Assembly (NCBI RefSeq): GCF_030053115.1
Contig: NZ_CP125619.1
Location: 807,001-871,000, forward strand
DNA length: 64,000 nucleotides
Origin: Pseudomonas svalbardensis
Lineage (GTDB): Bacteria; Pseudomonadota; Gammaproteobacteria; Pseudomonadales; Pseudomonadaceae
Direction: 5' to 3'
Numbering within the stretch: position 1 is the first letter of the stretch; each line of letters starts with the position of its first letter. Positions 46,446-53,614 of this stretch are shown here, in pieces. A program made the position numbers and the translations under genes. The notes beneath the pieces are model-generated. The model was not told the DNA's origin. It worked only from the letters and a program-made list of their open reading frames with translations, and did no database searches.

Positions 46446-47906
46446 TCACGCATTGTCTTTTCCGCGGCGTTGCCGAGTTGGCCGGCCGCCGAGTAAGCCT
46501 TCCTGGTCCGGCAACATCTCGCCGATCTGCAAACCGTTATTGTCGATGCGGTAAAGCCGTAACTCATCGGAGTGGACGCTGGCCCGCACCTTGACCACGG
46601 CCATGATGCGCAGCAAACGGCTCTGCACTTCAATGTAGCGCTGAACGATGATTGCGTCGGTGAGAAATGCCGTGCCGTATGGGCTGAAGCGCAGGTCGGT
46701 GTAGCGGTCTTCCAGCTCTGAGGTCATCAACACGCTTACCCCGGCGCTCGTCAACGCAGTGACCATGCGCGACAGCGACTCGCGATAGTCTTCGCGGAAG
46801 GTCGGCGCGAGTGCCAGTTCAAAACCTGATAGCGAATCGATGACCACGCGGGTCGCTTTCAATCGGGTGATTTCGCTCAACAGCAAATGCACGATTTCAT
46901 CGATGGACAGGTCCGGGGCGCGGCTGTCCACCAGACCGATCTGTCCGCTCTCGATCAGGCCCGAAAGGGTGGCGTTCTGGGAGTGATTAGGCCGTTGTTC
47001 AAACACCGCGATCACACCGGTTTCGCCATTGCGCGCGCCTTCGGCCAGGAAGGTCGCTGCCAGAATACTTTTGCCCGAGCCCGACGGCCCGGCCACCAGC
47101 AAGGAATAACCACGGGGCAGGCCGCCGCCAAGCATCTCGTCGAGCTGTGGCACGCCCATTTTCAAGCGCTTGATGGGGAACTCCAGCGGTGCTTCAACCG
47201 GGTTGAATGCCGCAGGCGCAAAGACCTTGATCCCCGACGTCGCGATGCGGAAGGTGTGCAGCCCCGGGAATGTCGGCTGGCCGCGCATCTTCATGATTTC
47301 CATCTTGCGCACCATGGAATTGCGCTCAACACTCTGGCGCAGCCAGATCAGGCCATCGGCCACGGTGAAAATCGGGTTGGTGTCGGTTTCGGTGAAATAT
47401 TCGCCAATCAGGAAGGTCGTCGCCTGCCAGGTGGTCATCAACATGCCCAATTGCTGAACGAACTGCGGCAGGTTGTTGTTGGGGTTGTCCTGGGTCTGGC
47501 TGGCCAGCACCACCGAACGGAACGAGTCGACGAACACCAGTGACGGAGAGTGAGCCTCCACCTCGCTGACGATGCGCCGCAGCACTTCGTCCAGATTCCC
47601 GGCGAGGGTATCGTCAGCCAGGTTGATGTAGCGGATCGACTGGTTGATCGCTTCGCTGTCGAAAAAATCGAATTGCTGCTGATAACGCAGCATCTTCAGC
47701 GGCGGCTCGCCCAGTACGGTAAAGAACAGCGCCGGGCGCTCAGGTGTCGCCAGGGCGAACATCATCTGATGCGCTAGGGTGGTTTTGCCACAGCCAGGCG
47801 GGCCGGCGATCAGGTTGAACGAAAACTCCGGCAATCCACCGCCCAGCACCTCGTCCAGTCCTGGCACGCCGGTGGCCAGACGGTTGATAGTCACTTTGGT
47901 GCTCAT
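46446..47906 (-). CDS. KaiC-like double-domain ATPase
   Basis: 486 residues with two RecA-like KaiC domains. The first has Walker A GPPGCGKT (35-42) and LVFVDSFRS as Walker B; the second has GPSGSGKS (273-280) and RVVIDSLSGFELA. Length and order match the KaiC proteins found widely outside cyanobacteria, where no KaiA/KaiB is present. It overlaps the preceding 144-residue gene by ATGA and is followed by a histidine kinase. It likely acts as an ATP-driven signal switch; a clock role should not be assumed. Confidence 0.9.
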   Translation of the reverse strand: MSTKVTINRLATGVPGLDEVLGGGLPEFSFNLIAGPPGCGKTTLAHQMMFALATPERPALFFTVLGEPPLKMLRYQQQFDFFDSEAINQSIRYINLADDTLAGNLDEVLRRIVSEVEAHSPSLVFVDSFRSVVLASQTQDNPNNNLPQFVQQLGMLMTTWQATTFLIGEYFTETDTNPIFTVADGLIWLRQSVERNSMVRKMEIMKMRGQPTFPGLHTFRIATSGIKVFAPAAFNPVEAPLEFPIKRLKMGVPQLDEMLGGGLPRGYSLLVAGPSGSGKSILAATFLAEGARNGETGVIAVFEQRPNHSQNATLSGLIESGQIGLVDSRAPDLSIDEIVHLLLSEITRLKATRVVIDSLSGFELALAPTFREDYRESLSRMVTALTSAGVSVLMTSELEDRYTDLRFSPYGTAFLTDAIIVQRYIEVQSRLLRIMAVVKVRASVHSDELRLYRIDNNGLQIGEMLPDQEGLLGGRPTRQRRGKDNA

Positions 47907-48337
47907 GGCGAAATTTCCTGCGAAGGGGTGTCGCTCAAAGAAGGTTCCCACATGTCACGAAGCAAACGTTCGGTGAGCGAGGGCCCGATGAGCGTGGTCA
48001 GCAGCTCGTAAAAGGTAGTCAGCAACACTTCACCGAAAAACAGCGCATCGGCGTCGCTTTGCTCAACGATTACGGACTTGAGGGCAGTCAAATCCATGCC
48101 GGACGGCACTCTGTCATAGGTGCGGGCCAGACGCGGATGAGTGGAGGCGCACAGGTGGAGGCTGCGGCGATACAGCGCTGCAACCCCTTGGTGGCCGATG
48201 ATGGGCGTGAGGGCTACATCCATATCCCGCAAGGTTGAAATGATCGCCTGGGCGATCCTTGCGATGTCAGCGTCGGGGCCAACACGGTGCGCCAGAGAAG
48301 CTACGATCTGGCGGCTCTCTTCGCTTAGCGTTGACAT
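47903..48337 (-). CDS. uncharacterised protein upstream of the KaiC-like gene
   Basis: 144 residues from the ATG at 48337. Upstream in-frame sequence to 48481 runs through a terminator-like hairpin and is not accepted. The protein appears all-helical (HRVGPDADIARIAQAIISTLRDMDVALTPIIGHQGVAALYRR, then a C-terminal LTTLIGPSLTERLLRDMW). Family not recognised. Its stop overlaps the KaiC-like start, so it is probably a partner or regulator of that ATPase. Confidence 0.8.
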   Translation of the reverse strand: MSTLSEESRQIVASLAHRVGPDADIARIAQAIISTLRDMDVALTPIIGHQGVAALYRRSLHLCASTHPRLARTYDRVPSGMDLTALKSVIVEQSDADALFFGEVLLTTFYELLTTLIGPSLTERLLRDMWEPSLSDTPSQEISP

Positions 48338-48453
48338 GGCTAACTGATATCTGATGGACAGAGCTTGATGGTACACCCTATGGGGGCGCTGCGAGTGATT
48401 TGCGTCAGAGGATTGCGGGAAGGCCTGAACACCGATGAAACAAAGCCGAAGGC

Positions 48454-48479
48454 AAAAAAAAGCCCGCGGGAGGGCGGGC
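48454..48479 (-). terminator. Rho-independent terminator
   Basis: On the minus strand GCCCGCC...GCGGGC (48479 to 48462) is followed by a run of eight T (48461-48454). It lies about 110 bases past the DUF2252 gene and separates it from the KaiC-like operon. Confidence 0.85.
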
Positions 48480-48590
48480 AAACCGTAGTTTCTTGAATGA
48501 GCAAGCGCAATGTACCCGTTGATGGAAGGTCGTGGGGTGAAGAAAAATTCATGTCGATGAGTGCCCGCAGCTTCACACCCTGAGACACGC

Positions 48591-49997
48591 CTAAGTCAAA
48601 TGATCAGCCGCAAAGTCCGCTTCCGAGCGCGCCCGCAAACGGCCCTTGCGGCAGGCCTGCTGGAATTGTTCGAAGTCGCGCTCATTCTGCGCGGTGTAGC
48701 TTTGCGCGTACTTGAATAGCGCGTCGGCCAGCGCATCGCCCTTGCCGATGTAGCCGCTGATCTGCGCGGAGTGCCCGGACGATTTGGCATGGGCGCGGGC
48801 CAGAGCGCGGCCACAAACGCGTCCGTAGGCGGCGAAGGTGTCCGCGTCGAACGTCTCGAGTTCAGCCGAGACTTTCATGTCGCGCAACTGACGCACATAG
48901 AAGTGTCGACCGCCGGGACCGGTGGTCCAGCCGAGAAACAGGTCACTGGCCGCTTGCATCAGCCGCTGTCCATCGACCACGCGCTGACCGTTATGCCGCA
49001 CACGCGATTTGGTCTTCACGTAACCGGCGAGCACCGAGCGACGTGCCTCTTTGAATTGCAGGAACAGCGGGTTTTCCTGATCGTCGGTCAACAGCGCGAC
49101 CAGGCAACGAGTCCCGACACTGCCCACACCGACCACCTTGAACGCCATGTCGTGGGCATGAAAACGCGACAATAGCTCGCGGCGGTCGGCTTGCAGCGTG
49201 CCGGGATAGTCACGCATGAACGCGTCGTAAAGCGGCCGCCAGTCCGACAGGCGCAGCCAGTCGTCGTCGGCATCCAGCAGCGTGGTGTTTTTGTGTAAAT
49301 GGAAAATTTCCGGCAGATCATCGCGAATGATTAATCGGCTATGTGCGTCACGTTCACTGATTTTCGGCAGCAACTCGGCGTGAGTGCGCTGTTCTGCTTT
49401 CTCGATAGCTCGCTCTAAATGCTCCAGGGTCGTTTTGCTCGCTTGCTGGCGCAGGTCGTTGTAACTAATGGATTCGTACCAGGTTTCCAGGGTGCTTTGT
49501 TCGGCGCATTCGAGCATGGACTGTTGGTAGGCGCCGACCACCTGGCGGCAGACCGTTTCTTCGACCGTGTCGCCATGGCGCAGATCGCGCGCTGCCACCA
49601 CGAAACTCGCCACCAGCCGTTTCAAGTCCCACTCCCAAGGCCCGGGATGGGCTTCGTCGAAATCGGCGACGCTGAACAATAGATTGCGTTCCGGCGTGGC
49701 GAAACCACCGAAGTTCATCAGGTGACTGTCGCCGCAGATTGGCGAAACCAGGCCCATACTGGATGTTCCGGCCAAGTCGTGAGCTTGCAGCAGCGCGTTG
49801 CCGCGAAAGAAGGTGAAGGGCGAGACCAGCATGCGGCCGTAGCGCAACTCGACCAGTGACTTGATGCGGCCTTCACTGGACGTTTTGATCAGCGGCAGCG
49901 GGTCGCGATTTATTTTCCCCATGGTCGCCTGCGAACTGCGGGAGCAGTTCTTGCGAGCATCCTTGCCTTGCTTCAAGCGGTCTTTGAGGGTGGTCAT
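48591..49997 (-). CDS. DUF2252 family protein
   Basis: 468 residues. It matches DUF2252, a kinase-like fold: MNFGGFATPERNLLFSVADFDEAHPGPWEWDLKRL (the HRD/DFG-like block with DFDEAHPGP), FFRGNALLQAHDL near the start, and RHFYVRQLRDMK in the C-half. Members lack a known reaction; the family is often stress-associated. The gene stands alone with a terminator downstream. Confidence 0.85.
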   Translation of the reverse strand: MTTLKDRLKQGKDARKNCSRSSQATMGKINRDPLPLIKTSSEGRIKSLVELRYGRMLVSPFTFFRGNALLQAHDLAGTSSMGLVSPICGDSHLMNFGGFATPERNLLFSVADFDEAHPGPWEWDLKRLVASFVVAARDLRHGDTVEETVCRQVVGAYQQSMLECAEQSTLETWYESISYNDLRQQASKTTLEHLERAIEKAEQRTHAELLPKISERDAHSRLIIRDDLPEIFHLHKNTTLLDADDDWLRLSDWRPLYDAFMRDYPGTLQADRRELLSRFHAHDMAFKVVGVGSVGTRCLVALLTDDQENPLFLQFKEARRSVLAGYVKTKSRVRHNGQRVVDGQRLMQAASDLFLGWTTGPGGRHFYVRQLRDMKVSAELETFDADTFAAYGRVCGRALARAHAKSSGHSAQISGYIGKGDALADALFKYAQSYTAQNERDFEQFQQACRKGRLRARSEADFAADHLT

Positions 49998-50124
49998 GGG
50001 GGCTCGTTTGGTGAGTGTTTTCGAACGTGTGAGAGGTGAGTGTAGAAGGGCTTCGGGTCTTCATCCGAAGTGTTTGGGCTTTGACCGTGGGGGCGAACGG
50101 GAGCAACTCACCAACGAGCATCTT

Positions 50125-51048
50125 TCAATACTCCGTCACCCCCAAAGCCCTCAAAACCCACCCGGCCTCACCAGGCATCAACGTGTACTGAACCTGCCGA
50201 ATTTTCCCCGTCCTGCCCGCATCGGCATCCGTGCTGTCATAAACCGGGAACCGCTGCACCAACGCATTTTCCACCACGGCAAACTCATCCTCCCCCTGGT
50301 AGCCCACCGCTGTTTTCGGGTTCTCGCTGACAGGTGGTAGATAAATCTCGCTCAGCGACTTCTTGCGGTTGGCAGCGTAAGCAATGAGTTCGCCCGGCAT
50401 CCCGCGCCCCGGTGACCTGATGAAGACGTAAATCTCTGGAGAGCCATTGCGATCAAGGTCGGCGACCTCTGCTCGGACGATGGTGCCGGTGAGGGGGCGT
50501 ACGATCTCTGAGTTTTCGATTTCCAGACCTTGGGGTGCAATGCGTAGAGCACGATTTCCATCGACCGACACGCTCGTCACGTGAAAGCTAATGCCCTGCA
50601 ATTCAAGTGTCTGGTCGAACGGCTGGTTGCTATCCGTCGCATCACCCGAGGTCAGGTTTAACGAAAGGCTGTAGTTGGCCACTTCATTGCGCCGAGCGGC
50701 GTTGCGCATCAGGTATACCTGAACCGTATATTCGCCATCGGCGGGCAATGGTCCCAGAAAGTGATTGCCCATGATCGATCCGTTAAACAACGCATGGTCC
50801 GCACCTTTCGCGGTGATGTTGAAGTAGGCAAAGGCGTTGGAAGGCTTGAAGTCCACGGTCATCATTTCGCCAGCCTTCGCGTTTAGGCGGTACTGCGCGG
50901 TGAGCGGGCCTTTGATGGATCGGGTGAACCTGATGGTGTCGGAGCCCTTTTTGAAGGTGACCTGCTCGACACGAGGAGCGATCTCGGTGGCGGCGTGTAT
51001 TGGCACAGAAGCCATGGCGGCCAGGACGGCTGCGATCCATACGTTCAT
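50125..51048 (-). CDS. periplasmic PliI-like lysozyme inhibitor
   Basis: 307 residues with a signal peptide (MNVWIAAVLAAMASVPIHAA, cut near residue 20). Two parts are visible. Residues 25-140 look like the domain often found before PliI (VEQVTFKKGSDTIRFTRSIKG, AYFNITAKG). Residues 150-300 carry the PliI pattern VADLDRNGSPEIYVFIRSPGRGMPGELIAY. PliI proteins bind I-type (invertebrate) lysozyme in the periplasm. This agrees with an insect-associated lifestyle implied by the Tc toxin. AGGA lies 8 bases before the ATG. Confidence 0.82.
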   Translation of the reverse strand: MNVWIAAVLAAMASVPIHAATEIAPRVEQVTFKKGSDTIRFTRSIKGPLTAQYRLNAKAGEMMTVDFKPSNAFAYFNITAKGADHALFNGSIMGNHFLGPLPADGEYTVQVYLMRNAARRNEVANYSLSLNLTSGDATDSNQPFDQTLELQGISFHVTSVSVDGNRALRIAPQGLEIENSEIVRPLTGTIVRAEVADLDRNGSPEIYVFIRSPGRGMPGELIAYAANRKKSLSEIYLPPVSENPKTAVGYQGEDEFAVVENALVQRFPVYDSTDADAGRTGKIRQVQYTLMPGEAGWVLRALGVTEY

Positions 51049-51140
51049 GTTGATCTTCCTGAGTGCGTTGGTTGCTCAAGCGGTTGCAGGTAAACCGCAG
51101 CATAGGTCCGGTTGCGTGGAATCGCCGACCAATACGTTGA

Positions 51141-51602
51141 TTACTGCTCACTCGATTTGAGCGTGTGCTTGAAATGATGCCTCCAGAGTCTGACACCCAA
51201 CTCTCCGGTCCGATCCAGCGATGAGCCCACCGTCAGATCAGTGATCAACGTCGGCTCCAACCCCGCATCAAACAAAGCAAACCCCGCCGCCAGGCAGCAG
51301 GTCTCGGTTTGGAGACCGCAGACGAGCACGCGATCCACCTTCAAGCTTTTCAAATAGTCGATGGTTTCCGGCGAAGGCGCGTAGCCGTGCTTGATGAAGA
51401 TGCAGTCGGCCTGAATCAGGCTGTCATCGTCTGGTGCGGGATGCCAGCCGAGTTGTTTCTGGAACGGGTTTTTGGATTCGTCGTGACGCTCGACCGTGGC
51501 GACGCTGGGCAGGGTACCGATGAGTGTCTGAACACCTTCGATGAGCCATTGAGGTGGGGCGAAACTGGGCTGGACATCGATGATAAGGAGGGCTTGGCGC
51601 AT
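51141..51602 (-). CDS. isochorismatase-like cysteine hydrolase
   Basis: 153 residues from the ATG at 51602, which follows GGAG at 6 bases. The family pattern is clear: ALLIIDVQPSF (catalytic Asp), IFIKHGYAPS (Lys), VDRVLVCGLQTETCCLAAGFALFDAG with the catalytic Cys in TETCC, then PTLITDLT. It should hydrolyse an amide or vinyl ether; the substrate is unknown. An upstream in-frame ATG at 51734 is not supported. This is the last gene before the mobile element. Confidence 0.88.
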   Translation of the reverse strand: MRQALLIIDVQPSFAPPQWLIEGVQTLIGTLPSVATVERHDESKNPFQKQLGWHPAPDDDSLIQADCIFIKHGYAPSPETIDYLKSLKVDRVLVCGLQTETCCLAAGFALFDAGLEPTLITDLTVGSSLDRTGELGVRLWRHHFKHTLKSSEQ

Positions 51603-51746
51603 GGGCATCTCCGTGGCAGGTCGCGACGATGATGGTGGCTTGGCCGCGGGGTTTTTTGTGGTGGTCTTGCGAGCCTTGTCGCGGGCAGGCCTGCTTTTGC
51701 CGGGGATGGTGATGCTGCCTATAGAAATGACCAACCCCCAGATGCA

Positions 51747-51775
51747 ACAAAACCCGCACTTGGCGGGTTTTGTTT
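51747..51775 (-). terminator. bidirectional hairpin terminator at the element edge
   Basis: AAAACCCGC at 51749-51757 pairs with GCGGGTTTT at 51763-51771, flanked by A and T runs on both sides. Read on the minus strand it follows a CCA-ended, tRNA-like fragment and would be a normal tRNA terminator. Confidence 0.75.
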
Positions 51776-51786
51776 TGCTTCGTATT

Positions 51787-51813
51787 TGGTGGGCCGGGGT
51801 CGTTTGAACTCAA
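51787..51813 (-). other. possible attachment site: tRNA 3'-end-like fragment
   Basis: On the minus strand the sequence ends in CCGGCCCACCA followed by AAATACG and the terminator, and has GTTCAAA where a T-loop could be. The T-stem does not pair, and no tRNA body precedes it. I infer an att core left behind where an element integrated at a tRNA 3' end; the complete tRNA would then lie at the other end, outside the window. Confidence 0.3.
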
Positions 51814-51928
51814 CGAAATTTTCCCTGTGTTTACTGGCTTGTATTCGGATAGAACTTTGTAGGGATACAAGTGGGGATACAGGGTGCATCGCGCTGCTTC
51901 CTTTGACGTTCTTTGAAAGGCTCGATCG

Positions 51929-52135
51929 TTAGTCATCGTGACGAACGATTGTGGGCACGTCCTGGTGATTCTCTAGCACGGCATATTCACCTCTCTTCGT
52001 AACAAGAGAAATGGGCTGTGAGGATTCGCCCCTATCAATGGAAATGCGAACCTCCAGACTCTGATCCTCGAAAGAACGAAGCTCTTGTATCAACTGTGCG
52101 ACGGTTTTGCCGCGACCGATCCATTCTGGGGTCAT
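51929..52135 (-). CDS. small uncharacterised protein
   Basis: 68 residues starting MTPEWIGRGKTVAQLIQEL, with an acidic, strand-rich remainder (SLEVRISIDRGESSQPISLV). The ATG at 52135 has GGA about 6 bases upstream. It is the distal member of a run of three minus-strand small genes at the edge of the mobile element. No family recognised. Confidence 0.55.
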   Translation of the reverse strand: MTPEWIGRGKTVAQLIQELRSFEDQSLEVRISIDRGESSQPISLVTKRGEYAVLENHQDVPTIVRHDD

Positions 52136-52209
52136 ACATATTCCAACTGAAGGTATGCGCTGCTGGGGAAATCAGCTGTTGAGCGAAGGCGTTACCGGGG
52201 CTTGCAGGA

Positions 52210-52578
52210 TTAAGTGGGAAAAATCCCATGATCCTCGGCCCACTTTCCGTACGCGCTCGCACCCATATTCACAAAATCTGGGAAAACGCCGATTTCGACG
52301 GATTGAAAAAAGGCGAGGCAATGACTCCAGTCGGAGTCGCTCGGATCGTCCACGACCCAGCACTCGTAACCCAACGACTTCCAGTCAAGCTTAGGGTCTG
52401 AGTTGGATGCCCGCAGGAGTTCCTCAGCAATACGCTCTGCCCATGCAATTGCTTCACCTACAGTGAAGGCCGCGACGTAAATACCTGTGGATGACTCGCA
52501 GTCTTCAATGATGCCTTTTTGAAACAAGGTCCACCGTTCGGGCTCGTGGAAGGTGAATCCTATGAGGAATTTATTCAT
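52210..52578 (-). CDS. uncharacterised protein of the mobile element
   Basis: 122 residues from the ATG at 52578, 7 bases after AAGGA. It is rich in Trp and acidic residues (CESSTGIYVAAFTVGEAIAWAERIAEEL, DWKSLGYECWVVDD, then WSHCLAFFQSVEIGVFPDF). It looks like a compact alpha/beta fold of the kind found in small immunity or phage accessory proteins, but I do not recognise the family. It lies 35 bases after the 83-residue gene and is probably co-transcribed with it under the C4-like RNA element. Confidence 0.7.
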   Translation of the reverse strand: MNKFLIGFTFHEPERWTLFQKGIIEDCESSTGIYVAAFTVGEAIAWAERIAEELLRASNSDPKLDWKSLGYECWVVDDPSDSDWSHCLAFFQSVEIGVFPDFVNMGASAYGKWAEDHGIFPT

Positions 52579-52613
52579 GTTGAATCCTTGTGGTTCTATC
52601 GCTGCCAGCAACG

Positions 52614-52865
52614 TTACCGTGCTTTCGCGGACCTCAGTAATCGGGTAAAGCTGGAAATCGCGAGATGTATGTCATCTTGGGTATCTCCGTCCCACTCCTC
52701 AACCGTTTCCAGCTCTGCTCGTAACCTGGCAATACGCTGTTCGATCTCTTCGATTTCAGGGGCGCCACATTGCTTAGCGATTGCCTGCCAACCGTCATCA
52801 GAGATTTTTTCCTGAACAGATAAGCCGGACAGGGCATCTGCGATTAGCTTCTGGAGGTTACTCAT
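52614..52865 (-). CDS. small acidic coiled-coil protein downstream of a C4-like RNA
   Basis: 83 residues: a short N-terminal helix (SNLQKLIADALSGL), then a helical hairpin with coiled-coil character (PEIEEIEQRIARLRAELETVEEWDGD) and a basic end. No family recognised. There is no usual ribosome site. The start ATG at 52865 overlaps the stop of a 36-residue leader frame, and the bases just before it can pair with the 5' part of the C4-like element. In phage P1 the analogous position is held by genes controlled by C4 antisense RNA (icd and ant), so a role as an anti-repressor or host-function inhibitor is possible but unproven. Confidence 0.7.
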   Translation of the reverse strand: MSNLQKLIADALSGLSVQEKISDDGWQAIAKQCGAPEIEEIEQRIARLRAELETVEEWDGDTQDDIHLAISSFTRLLRSAKAR

Positions 52866-52968
52866 CTGAGATCTCGGGTGGGTTACAGAAAAAGGCGCTG
52901 GGGACCCTGACGATATCCTGAGGATACGGGGTCGGAAACCCGCGAGATCTTGTTAGCGACAGTTTCAT
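52858..52968 (-). CDS. 36-residue leader peptide, Ash-like, coupled to the next gene
   Basis: ATG at 52968 opens a 36-codon frame through the C4-like element; the TAA at 52860-52858 lies 3 bases after the next gene's ATG. It contains LTRSRGFPTP, identical to a stretch of the Ash-like frame at 53241-53525. The codons for that stretch differ between copies only at silent positions (AGA/CGA, TCT/TCA), which suggests it is translated. Its most likely job is translational coupling, as orfx does for icd in P1. Confidence 0.5.
   Translation of the reverse strand: MKLSLTRSRGFPTPYPQDIVRVPSAFFCNPPEISDE
52894..52958 (-). ncRNA. C4-antisense-like RNA element, copy A
   Basis: Shares with copies B and C the order CTAACA - GCGGGTTTCCGACCCC - CAGGGTCCCC. 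GGGT and ACCC form a hairpin around TTCCG. The resemblance to the C4 antisense RNA of phages P1/P7 and the CI RNA of P4 is from memory. AGATCTCG in its 5' part can pair with CGAGATCT at 52876-52869, just before the start codon of the 83-residue gene, and GGGTT with the nearby AACCC, so it can mask that start. Confidence 0.6.
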
Positions 52969-53082
52969 CAGCTTACTGAAATTTCAACGTTGAAATTGAA
53001 AGGATATTGAAGAGAAAAGGGCATCGTTACCGCAACGGTAAAGGTGGGTTAACGTGTTGTTGATAGCGAACGGTTGAGCCCC

Positions 53083-53124
53083 GTCAACCTTGGGGATGGT
53101 GTCAACCACGTCAACCTGTCAACC
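53083..53124 (+). repeat. iteron cluster 1 (GTCAACC)
   Basis: Four copies of GTCAACC at 53083, 53101, 53110 and 53118, the last three nearly head to tail. Read on the other strand the unit is GGTTGACAG. The cluster sits 19 bases before C4-like copy B. Confidence 0.7.
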
Positions 53125-53142
53125 AACGTAGAAAATCCAGCC

Positions 53143-53203
53143 GCTAACACGATTCGGCGGGTTTTCTGCCCCGTGTCCTTCAGAAATGCTCAGGGTCCCC
53201 CGC
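53143..53203 (+). ncRNA. C4-antisense-like RNA element, copy B
   Basis: Same element as copies A and C: GCTAACACG, GCGGGTTTTCTGCCCCGTGT and CAGGGTCCCC in order. GGG/CCC replaces GGGT/ACCC of copy C, so the hairpin is kept, and ACACG pairs with CGTGT. The Ash-like frame through this copy has no start, so it looks degenerate as a coding sequence. Confidence 0.5.
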
Positions 53204-53232
53204 AACATCCCAATACCTTGTGCAATTGCACT

Positions 53233-53267
53233 GGTGAACCATGGTTCACCCGGTTCACCTGTTCACT
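53233..53267 (+). repeat. iteron cluster 2 with an 18-bp perfect palindrome
   Basis: GGTGAACCATGGTTCACC at 53233-53250 is a perfect palindrome. GGTTCACC follows at 53252 and TGTTCACT at 53260. On the minus strand the last reads AGTGAACAG, one base from GGTGAACAG, the type I iteron I recall for binding by the P4 alpha primase-helicase. The cluster lies 17 bases before C4-like copy C. Confidence 0.65.
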
Positions 53268-53525
53268 AAGCTGTGCACTTTTCCGCTAACACGATCACGC
53301 GGGTTTCCGACCCCGTGTTCATTGAGAACGCCCAGGGTCCCCAGCAGGTTCGGAAACGCATCCATTGAACTCATCTGCTCCGCCTGCATTTCCGACCCTG
53401 TAAAGATGATGGTTTCAAGGATCGATGTTTGCCGAGCTCCAGCGCTGATGGACATGTTGCTTACGGGGAATGGGGCGGACGTTCGAATGTCGTGTTACTC
53501 GTGTTACACGTGTACGAAGAATTAA
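53241..53525 (+). CDS. Ash-family-like small protein frame
   Basis: 94 codons starting inside the 18-bp palindrome and running through C4-like copy C. FPLTRSRGFPTPCSLRTP and RVPSRFGNASIEL strongly resemble the Ash protein family known from P4-like prophages (recalled, not searched). Because it overlays an RNA element, the frame may be translated, may be a by-product of RNA conservation, or both. No ribosome site is visible before the ATG at 53241. Confidence 0.4.
   Translation: MVHPVHLFTKLCTFPLTRSRGFPTPCSLRTPRVPSRFGNASIELICSACISDPVKMMVSRIDVCRAPALMDMLLTGNGADVRMSCYSCYTCTKN
53285..53347 (+). ncRNA. C4-antisense-like RNA element, copy C
   Basis: GCTAACACGATCACGCGGGT TTCCG ACCCCGTGTT: AACACG pairs with CGTGTT and GGGT with ACCC, followed by CCCAGGGTCCCC. 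CTAACACGA in the 5' arm can also pair with TCGTGTTA at 53490-53497, 150 bases downstream, which recalls the seqB/seqC pairing of P4 CI RNA. Confidence 0.6.
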
Positions 53526-53614
53526 TAAGTCATTGAATAACAAGGAAAAAATCAAGATAACACCGACTAGATCACTTGCGTTTGGTGAGTGTTACACATA
53601 TCGAGTGGTGTAAC
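53491..53614 (+). repeat. iteron cluster 3 (GTGTTACAC)
   Basis: CGTGTTAC at 53491, GTGTTACAC at 53501 and 53589, and the inverted GGTGTAAC at 53607. This is a third short-repeat family in the same 1.1-kb spacer, again of the same length but different sequence from clusters 1 and 2. Confidence 0.6.

Noticed and set aside
46446..47906. A circadian clock locus
   Set aside because: KaiC-like ATPases occur widely without clocks. KaiA and KaiB are absent.
51787..51813. A complete tRNA gene
   Set aside because: Only the last bases resemble a tRNA. The T-stem does not pair and no anticodon arm precedes it.
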